Positions 13,901 to 36,684 of a stretch of 64,000 nucleotides of DNA are shown piece by piece. Made by a program: the position numbers and the translations under genes. Origin of the DNA: Larus michahellis (taxonomy: Eukaryota > Chordata > Aves > Charadriiformes > Laridae); NCBI RefSeq assembly GCF_964199755.1, contig NC_133903.1, positions 56,550,739 to 56,614,738 on the forward strand, read 5' to 3'. The notes beneath the pieces are model-generated. The model was not told the DNA's origin and did no database searches. It worked only from the letters and a program-made list of their open reading frames with translations. Numbering within the stretch: position 1 is the stretch's first letter; the number at the start of each line of letters is the position of its first letter.

Positions 13901-14444
13901 AAAGCCGGCACCGTCCTCACTCACATCACCAAAACCCCCAGGACTTCTCCAGGCGCCCCCCTGCAGACCCCATCCCGCCCCCGGGACGCCGGCGGCGGCT
14001 CCTCAGGCCGGGCCGGGCGGAGAGGCCGCGGCCCCCGAGCGGCCCCTTCCCCACGGCGCGGCGGCCGCCCGCCGCCCCCCCGGGCCGCTCACCGTGGCTG
14101 TCCTTCTGGCCGATGCCCTGGGTGCGGATGAGGGCCGAGAGCCGCCTCACGTCCCCCTTGAAGACGCACTCATGGACGGGGAACTGCGCCGGGCACTTGT
14201 CGGGCTCGGCGGGCGGGCCCGTCCCGCCGCCCGCCGGCCCCCCCTTCAGCGGCAGCCGGTGGTGGTGGTTGCTGAAGATGCGGTGGCCCCCGGCCCGCCC
14301 GCCCTTGCCGCTGCTCCCGCGCCCCCCGGTGAAGATGCCTCCGGGCGCGGCGGCCGCCTCCTCCTCGCCGGGCGCCAGCAGGTCCCCGTCCTCCTTGCTG
14401 GGCTTGTGGTCCCTGCGCAGCGAGCGCAGCTTCTCTCCGGTCAT
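1934..14444 (-). CDS. ANKRD13C: ANKRD13C, exons 1-5 (spliced, 3' part beyond the window)
   Basis: Five minus-strand exons join in phase (352+42+105+86+46 nt = 210 codons + 1 base). The protein begins MTGEKLRSLRRDHKPSKE. A Gly/Ala/Pro-rich, His-containing N-terminal tail (about residues 20-85) is followed by an ankyrin block from about residue 91 (HECVFKGDVRRL) through GNTPLHLAVML (118-128), CAHLLLAHNAPVKVKNAQG (133-151) and SPLAEAISYGDRQM (153-166). A basic stretch (TALLRKLKQQSRESVEEKR) and LGDFYLELHWDFQSW (196-210) come next. I recognise this as ANKRD13C. Human ANKRD13C is about 540 residues, so roughly 40 percent is here and the rest should lie left of position 1. From family knowledge, it is an ER-membrane-associated chaperone-like protein that affects biogenesis of the prostaglandin D receptor. 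It is head to head with CTH. The start codon at 14,444-14,442 is chosen by homology. The frame is open further upstream, but that part is GC-rich leader and LTR. Confidence 0.96.
2767..2852 (-). CDS. ANKRD13C: ANKRD13C exon 4
   Basis: 86 nt. Completes Ile167 and encodes T168-E195, a charged basic segment beginning TALLRKLKQQSRESVEEKR. The acceptor is TGTTTAG|TTACAG and the donor is AAAGAG|GTAAGT. The exon ends in phase 0. Confidence 0.95.
3236..3366. repeat. AT-rich low-complexity / TA-TG microsatellite
   Basis: Runs of TAATATAT, AATAAATATATT and TGTGTGTATATATA in ANKRD13C intron 3. It is low-complexity sequence with no coding potential. Confidence 0.8.
3909..4013 (-). CDS. ANKRD13C: ANKRD13C exon 3
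   Basis: 105 nt encoding the end of E132, then C133 to M166 (CAHLLLAHNAPVKVKNAQG and SPLAEAISYGDRQM), plus the first base of codon 167. The acceptor is TTACAG|AATGTG and the donor is CAAATGA|GTAAGA. This is the second clear ankyrin repeat of the protein. Confidence 0.96.
4014..7907. other. ANKRD13C intron 2 (3.9 kb)
   Basis: Non-coding interval between exons 3 and 2. It contains a pyrimidine and poly-T tract near 6,577-6,621. A stretch at about 5,620-5,790 has slight resemblance to the C-terminal part of CR1 ORF2 (a KDLGLLVDQ-like reading), which is too weak to call. Nothing else was recognised. Confidence 0.7.
6600..6621. repeat. poly-T homopolymer tract
   Basis: An uninterrupted run of about 22 T preceded by a TTC/TCT-rich pyrimidine stretch from about 6,577. 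In the minus-strand ANKRD13C transcript this is an A run in intron 2. Confidence 0.9.
7908..7949 (-). CDS. ANKRD13C: ANKRD13C exon 2 (42 nt)
   Basis: A very short exon encoding the end of Gly118 through K131 (GNTPLHLAVMLGHK), the helix motif of an ankyrin repeat, plus the first base of E132. The acceptor is TTTTAG|GAAAC and the donor is AAAG|GTAGGT on the minus strand. It was found by extending the ankyrin motif and joins exons 1 and 3 exactly in phase. Confidence 0.93.
9560..9664 (+). mobile_element. CR1 LINE 3'-end fragment (diverged)
   Basis: The reading GAGCAGGAGGTCAGACTAGA followed by a CCTTCAGAGAGCTCTTCCAGC-like segment and the tail CTCTATGATT is the typical CR1 3' terminus (compare GAGCAGGAGGTTGGACTAGA...TTCTGTGATT). 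It is more diverged than the other copies, so it is probably an older subfamily. It lies in ANKRD13C intron 1, antisense to the gene. Confidence 0.7.
12720..12761. repeat. TA/CA microsatellite
   Basis: A TATATACACATATACATG segment followed by GTGTATATATATATATAT. It is a short simple repeat in ANKRD13C intron 1. Confidence 0.85.
14093..14444 (-). CDS. ANKRD13C: ANKRD13C exon 1 (coding part)
   Basis: Encodes residues 1-117 plus the first base of Gly118. The donor on the minus strand is CCACG|GTGAGC (plus-strand AC at 14,091-14,092). It carries the low-complexity N-terminus and the start of the ankyrin block. The exon lies in a CpG island, and its GC content explains the long spurious frames on the opposite strand. 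Confidence 0.95.
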
Positions 14445-14574
14445 CGCCAGCGGCGGCCCCGCGCCCGGCGGGGCCCCGCCGGGAAGGCTCGCCGCAGCCG
14501 GAGGGTGGACGCTCTCAGTCCCGTCCCGCCGGCATCCCCCGCCACGAAGCGCCCGCCCGCCCGCGGGGCCCCGC

Positions 14575-14598
14575 TCAACGGCCCGGCGCCGCAGCCAT
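14575..14598 (-). promoter_or_regulatory. upstream ORF (MAAAPGR, 8 codons with stop) in the ANKRD13C leader
   Basis: On the minus strand ATG at 14,598-14,596 opens a 7-residue frame (M-A-A-A-P-G-R) that ends in TGA at 14,577-14,575, about 130 bases before the main ATG and out of frame with it. The ATG sits inside the AAGATGGC core of a YY1-like motif. Whether it is transcribed depends on the true start site, which cannot be seen here. Confidence 0.5.
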
Positions 14599-14605
14599 CT
14601 TGGCC
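14591..14605 (-). promoter_or_regulatory. YY1-like motif
   Basis: The minus strand reads GGCCAAGATGGCTGC, a close match to the YY1 consensus (AAGATGGCGGC). In mammalian promoters this element typically lies just downstream of the start site and in the orientation of transcription, as it does here for ANKRD13C. Confidence 0.6.
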
Positions 14606-14865
14606 GGAGCTCCCGCGAGAGGCGCGGCGCCAGCCGAGACTTCCCCGCGCACCGCGAGACTGACGTGAGGCGGCGGCGGCGGCGGCACGGAGCCCGCGGC
14701 GGAGCGGGACCGGGCCAGGACCACCCCGCCCCGCCCCCGACCGCCCCGCGCCGCCCCTCCCTCGGCCCGGCGGGCTCCCTCAGGGCACGGGGCTCGCAGC
14801 GGGCCGGGGCAGGAGCACCGCGGGCAGCCCTTGGGCCTTTGGGTGAGGGCTGGGGTGATTCCTTT

Positions 14866-15547
14866 TGTCCTGGTTTGGGCGACACAGGATTAATTTCTCT
14901 TTCAGTAATTTTACTTTTCGGTAAGGTCTCTTCCAATGCCGGGGAAAACCGCACTTTTAGCAGACTCCAGTGTCGGAATTTGTGCCAGTGTTTCCTTTAC
15001 AGCCGGCTCTGGGGTGCGGGTGTCAAGGTCTCAGTGTTTCCAGCTCCCCAGGTGCGGGGACGAGGAGGAGCGAGACCCGGGCGCTGGCCCCAAGCTGCCA
15101 ACGGGATTATTTCACACCGTGAACGGCACATCCCACAGAAATGAGACAGTTTGCTGAGGAGTTCTCTCTCTCTCTTTCTCTAATGGCTGCCACCCTGAGC
15201 ACTCCTCGCCCCGGTGCCGGAGCCCTGAGCCCTTCCCTTCCTCCCGCAGCCGCAGCGCTCGCAGGGTCCCACGTTGGCTGTCCCTGCGGGGAGTGCACGG
15301 CTCCCTGTGGGGGAATGGGCTGGGGACGGTCCTTGTCTATGTTATACTGGTGTTGGGATCAACACTGGTTCTTTAGTGTCGTTAATGTTAATTATCTAGT
15401 CTTATTCTACTAAACCTGTTTACATTTCAACCCTCAGGTTTCCTTGCTTTTTCCCCGATTCCCCTTCCCGGGTGGGCAGGGGTCATCGGGTGAGAGAATA
15501 ATTGCCTAAACAACAATTAACTGGTGTGGGTTCCTCAAACCATAACA
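14866..15547 (+). mobile_element. solo LTR of an endogenous retrovirus, complete, with 5-bp TSD
   Basis: It begins TGTCCTGGTTTGGGCGACAC and ends CCTCAAACCATAACA, giving TG...CA termini with TGT/ACA imperfect inverted ends and a length of 682 bp. The 5 bases before it (14,861-14,865) and after it (15,548-15,552) are both CCTTT, a perfect target-site duplication. I recognise the start and end as a common avian LTR type. A 5-bp duplication fits an ERVL- or ERV1-like integrase. There is no internal retroviral sequence, so this is a solo LTR left by recombination. It lies about 420 bp upstream of the ANKRD13C start codon in the opposite orientation and points towards CTH. Confidence 0.88.
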
Positions 15548-15552
15548 CCTTT

Positions 15553-18500
15553 ATAGGGATTTATGCACATGGTAATGTGTCTGCACTAAGAATATATCTG
15601 GCATTTCTAGGGAAACGGCTGCTTGTCACACTGGCAGTGCAGGCCTGCCCTTGTCTCACGGGTAGAGGCACAGATGCTGTGTGCCAGGCAGCTCGCCGTT
15701 CTGCCCTTGAGGTGACGGCACTGCACAGAGGGCTGTGCTCCCTGCAGACCTCGTGTCCCATCTCCTCAGATCCGTACTGGCTCCAGCACAGGCTCCGGCT
15801 GTTGGGAAGTGCTGCTGGCTACGCAGGCGGATCTCGGCTGACCAAGGGAAAGAAACACCAACTCCCGTGCTGCGTATCACGAGGGAAGGACACAGAGACC
15901 CAGTCTGTTGCAAAACTGCTGTGATGACTCTTACGGATTCCTCTCGGATTCATTTGTAAAGTGGCAAGGTGGATCCCAAAGTGCTTTGCTTTGAGGTTTC
16001 ATTACGCAACTGTAGAGATGACGGCGTGTGTTCTGTGCGTTGCTGCGTGCCAGGGGTGTAAACAAACCACACAACAATGAAATAAATGAGATGAGCCACT
16101 TCCCCTCGTTTGCTGAGAGAACAGAAGCTCTGGGTGACTTCCCGGGTCATGAAAGGTGAAGGGACAAGGTGGTCTTAAATCGGCATTCTTGGGTCTCCTG
16201 CGGCACTCCTTCTGTGAATCCCTTTGCGAGCCACGGAAAAGAACCATGCTGCTAATGCTGTTCTGAACAGAATGTTGCCCAGTCCCTTCACTATTCATCC
16301 AGTTCCCTCATTTGCGTGGCTGTTCCATTCTCCAAGGAAAAGGGCAATAGAAGGAAAAGCCCCAGCGTGGTACCTGACTGTGAAACACAAAGTTGTCTGG
16401 AGAATGATGGGACTTGTCCAAGGCGTCTTCCTCAAGAGCACGTGCAGGAAGAGGGAAAGACGAGAGACAGCTGGCCTGTCCTTATGTCCGTCCTTGTAGA
16501 TGCATTGGGTTCAGAGCTCCAGACTCCCCTGCAGGAGCTCCTTCTTTAGCGCTAGTTCTGCAAGGATCTACTTACAACAGTGGAATGAATCGTTTAAAAA
16601 ATGATGTGTCAAATTCCAGGTAAACTGGATTTTTTACTAATGCTTCCAGGGGAAACAACCTACAAGTTGTCAGGAAGATTAGATCTGCTGTGATAAAAAA
16701 ACTGCCTTTCTGGGTGACCTCTTTACCCAATTTGCATCATCTTCTCCCATACGAAGTGGCGAAGAACTCTAGGCAGAGACGGGAACTATGAAGTACGGTT
16801 TCTGTGCCTGCTGTCTTCAGAGTGACAGCCCAGCTGCTTCCCGCACAGCTGTTTACACTTCTAATACGGAACTTTAAATAATTCTAGGGGGGAAAAAAAG
16901 ACACCTTTGCTCTATACTCCATTGGTCTTTCCGACAAGATTTTTCCGGCTCTTCTTGGTTTTAGAGAAAATTAGAACCCATTTACAACGAGAATTTGAGA
17001 GGCTGACGCTGTTATAATAGGAATTCCGATGTGTCTTGTTCGTTCCATGCAGGAGGCTGTTTGCCCCGGTGCTGCTCTGGGAACATGTACGGTGCACAGC
17101 TAGTCTTGTGCAGATGGACTAGCTCGGGTTTGAGCTGATGCTGGGAGCTTCACATTGCATTTTTAATTACTGGAGGCCACCTAAGAGGAGAGAGAGCCAT
17201 GAAGTCACTGTTTACCAGCTTATTATGGAGTTCCTTATTCAGCCCTGAAATATAATGCACGCATTACTAATGGGAACTGTGCTGTGAAAACTGGCGTTTG
17301 TAGGGAATCCAGGTGTCCTCCCGCGCTAGGACTGTTCTGCGTCATTATTACACACCCACAAATTCTTGAGAATGTTTTGGGGTTTTTTACCATCTAACAA
17401 TGGAACTTTTGTCTTGTTTATATTCTCCATCTTCTTAAATTACTGAAGTTGCTCTCCTCCAAGCACTAGGCAATTTAGATAAAAGTAGCAGGATCAGATA
17501 CTGTGGCAACGTGGAACCGCATTTTCTAGTTACTGGGCTGTGAGTTGATGGAAACTTTGCTTACGGAATTCCTGAAGTTGGAAATAAATAATGGAAGAGT
17601 AATTTCTCATGGGTGTATTCCTCCAGGAAGGATGCTGACTTTTTTTAGTATATAAATGAATAGGTCAAAAAATAGAGAGGCATAAAAGACTAAATTTGTA
17701 CAAAACCCAAAGGCAGGCAGTAAATGAAAATGATATACTGTGAGTGTGTATCTGCATTTGTTCCACCTGTAAGTCTAACGGTAACATTTAAACTTACAAA
17801 GCGTACCTAATAGAATATTGAAAGCACCCGACTATAGAGGAATGCTCCCGCTTGCCTTTTTCCTTTCTTCCACAAGGCAAAACAAAAATAAACGAGGTCC
17901 TGGAGGACAGTGAATGGAATTTACCAGCTCTGGAGAAATTAACTTCTGCTTCTCCCGGGCATCCAGAATAACTGGCTCGAGAGACGCTACAGCGCAGTAC
18001 ATTTTTCAAAGTGACAAAGAGCATTTAAGGAAATTACAGGAAAAAGTACGTAAGAAATTTTAAGACATCGTAGCCTCAATGGCTTCTGTTCAAGTGGAAG
18101 TATTAATTTTCTTCTCAGCTGGTGCTGTCCCAAAGCACTTCAGAAATTTTTAGATCTCTTTATTAAGAAAACCACAAGCTATTTCCTCGGGTCGCTCAGA
18201 CTGCTCCACGGGACTAGCAGCTGCAGAGTCCTTTTTGTACTCGGTGAAGGGCTCCAGCAGCCCGTTGTGGGGATATCAGGGTGAGGATCCGTGTTGGCGT
18301 CAGGAGCAATTGCACTGCAGACCTGTGTGCTTCCTTACGATGGGACAGCCTTCTCCGGAGAGCGCCACAGAACACGCTTGTGGGCTACGCACATAACCGT
18401 AACGTGAAACTGGAGGTAGAGGTAGAAATTTGGTATAAAGAGGAAATAATTCCATTTTCCCCATTCTCTCAGTTTGACTACCCTGGATTTCATAATACAA

Positions 18501-18804
18501 ATTATTATAAAAAGAAAGCGGACCCTTTATGGTACTGCCTGAGATTCACTGGCCACCTGAAACTTTGTGACTTGGTGTCCTGCCCGCGTGGTGGGTTCAG
18601 AGCAGAGCTTTGCCCACGGGGTTTACGCAGCGATTTTCCACAGACCGACAGGAAAGCGATTTGTCACCACAGGGCTAAATTCCTCCGTTCCAAATTTCAG
18701 TTGTCTGCTGTGTGCTGAGGCTGAAAAATGGATGAAAATAATCAGCATATTCAGTTTTGCTCTGTATTTACCTGCAAGTGGTACAAAAATTATTTCAAAT
18801 TCAT
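15553..18804. other. intergenic region between the ANKRD13C LTR and the CTH-proximal CR1
   Basis: About 3.2 kb with no gene, RNA or clear repeat that I recognise. The open frames (up to 145 codons) show no family features. A TTTGCATCA motif at 16,731-16,739 (reverse TGATGCAAA) resembles a C/EBP-ATF response element, but single matches of this length are expected by chance. Confidence 0.65.
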
Positions 18805-19341
18805 ACAATCACAGGCTAGTTTGGGTTGGAAGGGACCTTAAAGGCCACCCAGTGGCACCCCCTGCCCTGGGCAGGGACACCTCCCACCAGCCCAGGTTGC
18901 TCCAAGCCCCGGCCAACCTGGCCTTGAACCCCTCCAGGGATGGGGCAGCCACAGCTTCTCTGGGCAACCTGGGCCAGTGTTTCACACCCCCAGCTCTCTC
19001 AGCCTGTCCTCCCAGCAGAGGGGCTCCAGCCCTCCCAGCAGCTCCGGGGCCTCCTCTGGCCCCGCTCCAACAGCTCCGTGTCCTTCTGCTGTTGGTGCCC
19101 CAGGGCTGGAGGCAGCGCTGCAGGGGGGTCTCCCAGAGCGCAGCAGAGGGGCAGAATCCCCCCCTCGCCCTGCTGCCCACGCTGCTGGGGATGCAGCCCA
19201 GGCTGCGGGGGGTTTCTGGGCTGACAGCACACGTTGCTGGCTCGTGTGGAGCTTCTCACCCACCAACACCCCCGAGTCCTTCTCCCCAGGGCTGCTCTCA
19301 GTCCATTCTCCACCCAGCCTGGATTGGCGCTTGGGACTGCC
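18805..19341 (-). mobile_element. CR1 LINE 3' fragment (internally deleted)
   Basis: Minus-oriented CR1. The plus strand starts with the reversed tail (ACAATCACAGGCTAGTTTGG...GGAAGGGACC) and continues through the standard blocks to a CACCAACACCCCCGAGTCC-like segment. Compared with the copy at 20,610-21,084 it lacks about 190 bp, jumping from GGGCAACCTGGGCCAG to the CCCCCAGCTCTCTCAGCC block. It lies 0.5-1.1 kb upstream of the CTH start. Confidence 0.92.
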
Positions 19342-19429
19342 TGAAATTCAGCCTGAAACGCAAGCAGCTGTAAGCGCTGTGAAGAGTTCTTTAACCGCAT
19401 GGATCTGGGTTTCGGTTGTGTGACCCGGC

Positions 19430-19881
19430 TGGGCCTGTGTCTGGTGCGGCGGCCGTAAGGAGCCATTCCCTGGTGAAGGCTCGGTGGGGCCCACCGGAGC
19501 CCCGGTCACCGGCCGCCCTCCCGGCCGAAGGCCGTCCCGCCATTTCTTCCTCCTGCCGCCAAGGCCAGGGGTCGCCGGGTTGCCAGGCCGCTTCTCCCCT
19601 GGTGGGCACGGCTTCCCCCGGCCTGACCCTCCGGCGGGCCGGGCCGCCGCTGCGGGCGGAGAACAGGCGCCGGCGCCACCGCTCGCTCCGCGCTGCGGTG
19701 CTGCGGCGCCCCCTGTCGGACGGGCGGTGCCGCCGCGGGCCGCCGCTCCCCTCCCTGCGGCGCGGGCGCCGCCCGGCCCCGCCCCGTCTCGCCCCAGCCA
19801 ATGGGAGGCGGCGGCGAGGCCCCGCCCGCGCCGGGCCCCTCAGGCGGCGGCACCGGCGACGGCGACAGTCGGAACGCGGCC
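19430..19881 (+). promoter_or_regulatory. CTH: CTH CpG-island promoter
   Basis: A dense CpG island extends from about 19,430 through exon 1 to about 20,240. It contains GC boxes at 19,775-19,785 (GGCCCCGCCCC) and about 19,819-19,828, with a CCAAT box at 19,798-19,802 on the plus strand, 80 bases before the ATG. There is no TATA box. Start sites are likely between the CCAAT box and the ATG, which implies a short leader. Confidence 0.8.
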
Positions 19882-33658
<13,777 letters not shown>

Positions 33659-34104
33659 TGCTGTCGCTCTAAAAATAATTTCTCTTTCAGTCCTCTGCCT
33701 TTCTCACTAAACTGCCTGCTGGTAATTCTAACCTCATTTAATTTTTAAACTACTCGTTAGCGTACCTTGCAGAGTGTGTGTAGGGTTTTAAAGCTTTTGT
33801 TGTTTGGATTCTCTGTGCGGCAAGGTTTACAGCCCTTGTCAGTGACGATTTGAATTGACATGGGTTCGGACACAGGAGCTGGGATGTCCCTGGGACTGAG
33901 GGGAGACTCTCATACAGGCACCAAAGTGCTTCCTGTGTGTGTCAGATTTTTCATGTCATAGTTTTAGAGGGGGTTGAAATATATTAAGGACCTTCAAGAA
34001 AATAGCCTCTATCAGGCAGTAAGTCCAATATTTGAGTAACGCTGTTTCGTTTATAAGTACTACTTCTGCTCCTCTACCCAGAGTTCTGTATTTCAACATG
34101 CCCC

Positions 34105-34728
34105 AGCGATGTGCGCTGTCAGTCCAGAGACCCCCCGCAGCCTGGGCTGCATCCCCAGCAGCGTGGGCAGCAGGGCGAGGGGGGGATTCTGCCCCTCTGC
34201 TCCGCTCTGGGAGACCCCCCTGCAGCGCTGCCTCCAGCCCTGGGGCACCAACAGCAGAAGGACACGGAGCTGTTGGAGCGGGGCCAGAGGAGGCCCCGGA
34301 GATGCTGGGAGGGCTGGAGCCCCTCTGCTGGGAGGACAGGCTGAGAGAGCTGGGGGGGTTCAGCCTGGAGAAGAGAAGGCTCCGGGGAGACCTTCCAGCC
34401 CCTGCCAGGCCCTAAAAGGGCTCCCGGAAAGCTGGGGAGGGACTCTGGAGCAGGGAGGGGAGCCATGGGACGAGGGGGAGCGGTTTTAAACTGGAAGAGG
34501 GGAGACTGAGATGAGATGTGAGGCAGAAATTGTTGGCTGTGAGGGCGGTGAGCCCCTGGCCCAGGTTGCCCAGAGAAGCTGTGGCTGCCCCATCCCTGGA
34601 GGGGTTCAAGGCCAGGTTGGCCGGGGCTTGGAGCAACCTGGGCTGGTGGGAGGTGTCCCTGCCCAGGGCAGGGGGTGCCACTGGGTGGGCTTTAAGGTCC
34701 CTTCCAACCCAGACCATTCTGTGATTTC
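34105..34728 (+). mobile_element. CR1 LINE 3' fragment downstream of CTH exon 11 (sense)
   Basis: The largest CR1 piece here, about 620 bp. It starts near GATGTGCGCTGTCAGTCCAG, runs through GGGATTCTGCCCCTCTGCTC and GAGAGCTGGGGGGGTTCAGC, and ends CCAACCCAGACCATTCTGTG. It is in the sense orientation relative to CTH, opposite to the copies in introns 1 and 3. It lies in either the CTH 3' UTR or intron 11. Confidence 0.95.
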
Positions 34729-36663
34729 AGACAATAGATTAAAATTGTTTTTCACACGTGGTAATTAATGTGGTGCCATATTGTGCCTTTTCATCTCAAG
34801 GCAGGTTTGCTGAAATACATGAGGTGTATGTGTGTTTGAGTGCGACTATACATACGTGTGTGTGTGCAGGGAGAGGCTGGTTGAAGGTGTATTGCCTTTT
34901 GGTCCTACACAACGTTGAGCTTTGCTTTGGATGGGCTAATGCTGTGACTGAAGGAATAATGGGGTTTTTTGCAAGCTCTTTTTTTTTTTTAAATCATTTT
35001 TATTTTTCCTGGAAAGGATTATTCATAGCTGAAAAATATATAGTAAGGGCACTTGACTTTGAACCAGTACCTCAGTCTGATGGATCTCCTTTGGAAGCTG
35101 CGGACTTGCGGTTTGATGTGCCAGTATTCCATTGCAGAATGTGCTGTGTCGTACTGTACTTCGTATTCATCACGCTGTGACTTATCAAAGGCATTGCCAA
35201 TGTCTTTGCTTTTTCAATTGCAGATAACTTGTTAGGTGAGTTTCCCAGATGATCCTAGGAAGCAGATCATGTCGTGTGAAAGGACCTTTCTTTTTCCCAG
35301 GAGGAGGTCCCTGACCTTCGGGTACGCCGGAGAATTCCTCTTGATGTGAAATCTCGTGGCAGCTTTAGATCTGAATGTGTGCTTGAGGCGTGTGAACCAG
35401 ATGCCTTAAGCCTACACAGACACTCCGTCACAACCTCTAATTTTGTCTGTTCTCCAGAGCTTCAATGGAAGACTAAAATTCTTCCAACCCTCATAAGCAT
35501 AATTATGTGCTGAGGAGAGGAAGGAGAATTTCCTCCTGATCCTGGCGGGCAACAAACAGAGCCCAGAGGTATGGGATGGCCGCAAGCAAAGCCTTTCAAA
35601 TGGCGTTGGAGATCTCAGGATGCCCATTGCTCAAGGATGTGTACTGTATCTTTCGTTCTTCTTAGGAGCTTTTGTGTCAGGGACTGCCCGCTACAGTCAC
35701 ACAAACCCAGCCGTACAATTTGTTATTCTGTCTTTACAACTTTAGGTTCCGTTCCCAAGTATCCTGTTTGCCTGATGCAGACCTTCACTCCTGGGAAGTC
35801 AAAAACTTTGACTTAAGAAATCTAAACGTGCTCCTAGCCCGCTTGTACCCACTTGGTCACACGTTGCTCCCGCACAGGCAAATGTAGGCATTGGACACAT
35901 TGCTAGCAGGCAGTGACAACATTTCATCAGGGCAGCACGCTCTCTGCCGCGCCGTGGGTAGGCAAGGGGTCAAAGAGAAGGAGAGAAGCCAAGGTCTGCA
36001 GCGAGGAACGTGCTGAAGAGGGGCTTCAGCAAGTGTTGGAATAAAGTTTAATAAACACCCACACTAAAAAAGCACAAGTTTCCTTCTTCCCTTCTCCCAA
36101 CTTGTGCTTTCGTCCTGTAGGAGCACCATAACGCATTGGGTGTTTTTGAGTGAGAATCCTGCAGATTTGGTGACTCCACAGTAGCCCTTGCGATGCCGAG
36201 GACAGAGTTCATGAGCTTTAGTGGACCTTGGGTCAGGTCCAGGTCAATGGCCGAGGCAGAACTAGGTTCAGCGCTACCTTCTTCTCCTCTGCCACCTCTG
36301 CATCCTTGCGGGCACCTGCGCCCCCCCAAAAGAATTAAAAAATAGAGGTGTTTGGAGTGGTTTTGCCTGTGAGAGAGAACATGGTGGTATTGGTGGCATA
36401 AGCTTGAGTCCCGCAGCAGTTGTCACAGAGGTAGTTGATGTACTGTATGGGTGGGAAACTTTTTCTCTCTCTATCTTTCTCTCTCTTTTATTTGGTGATA
36501 GAGAAAATTAGCAACAGTAACTGCATGTATTTCTATATGCCAGCACAGAGCATGAAGATAATCTAATGCTAAAACGTGTCTTATTTATGAAAAGACAAAA
36601 AAAAGTGCATGGTTGATGTAGGTGCGTAACATAACGATCTCTCATTTTCCCGTCTCATTGCAG
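34729..36663. other. CTH 3' UTR or intron 11
   Basis: No independent gene seen. It contains the two AATAAA signals at 36,040-36,055 and the weaker acceptor at 35,223. Which identity is right depends on the unresolved 3' structure of CTH. Confidence 0.6.
36040..36055 (+). terminator. two overlapping-range polyadenylation signals (AATAAA x2)
   Basis: AATAAA at 36,040-36,045 and again at 36,050-36,055, about 2.4 kb after the exon 11 stop and followed by pyrimidine- and TGT-rich sequence. If CTH ends in exon 11, this is the most plausible 3' end, and the 3' UTR would contain the CR1 copy at 34,105-34,728. An ATTAAA at 37,345-37,350 is an alternative if exon 12 is used. Confidence 0.4.
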
Positions 36664-36684
36664 TTTGCAGACCACAAAGCTTGA
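36664..36684 (+). CDS. CTH: candidate CTH exon 12 (terminal, alternative)
   Basis: A good acceptor (a pyrimidine tract ending GTCTCATTGCAG at 36,663) would splice in phase 0 from the exon 11 donor. It adds F-A-D-H-K-A and a TGA at 36,682-36,684, for 401 residues. A weaker alternative acceptor at 35,223 would give I-T-C-stop. I cannot align either tail to the human one, so this is only a candidate. Confidence 0.3.
   Translation, partial: FADHKA

Larger units (their letters stand above)
7950..14092. other. ANKRD13C intron 1 (6.1 kb)
   Basis: The first intron, between exon 1 and the 42-nt exon 2. It includes one CR1 3' fragment (9,560-9,664), a TA microsatellite (12,720-12,761) and an A/T homopolymer near 13,810-13,831. 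No other gene or RNA was recognised. Confidence 0.75.
13900..14865 (-). promoter_or_regulatory. ANKRD13C: ANKRD13C CpG-island promoter and 5' region
   Basis: Very GC- and CpG-rich sequence covering exon 1 and about 420 bp upstream of the start codon. Visible elements are tandem GC boxes at about 14,724-14,738 (CCCCGCCCCGCCCCC), a CRE-like TGACGTGA at 14,661-14,668, a short CGG run at about 14,671-14,686, and a YY1-like element at 14,591-14,605. I see no TATA box, as expected for a housekeeping CpG promoter. The transcription start is inferred to lie about 150-250 bp upstream of the ATG. Confidence 0.8.

Noticed and set aside
13845..15144. Long frames (272 and 343 codons) antisense to ANKRD13C exon 1
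   Set aside because: They arise from stop-poor CpG-island sequence opposite a real exon and run into the solo LTR.
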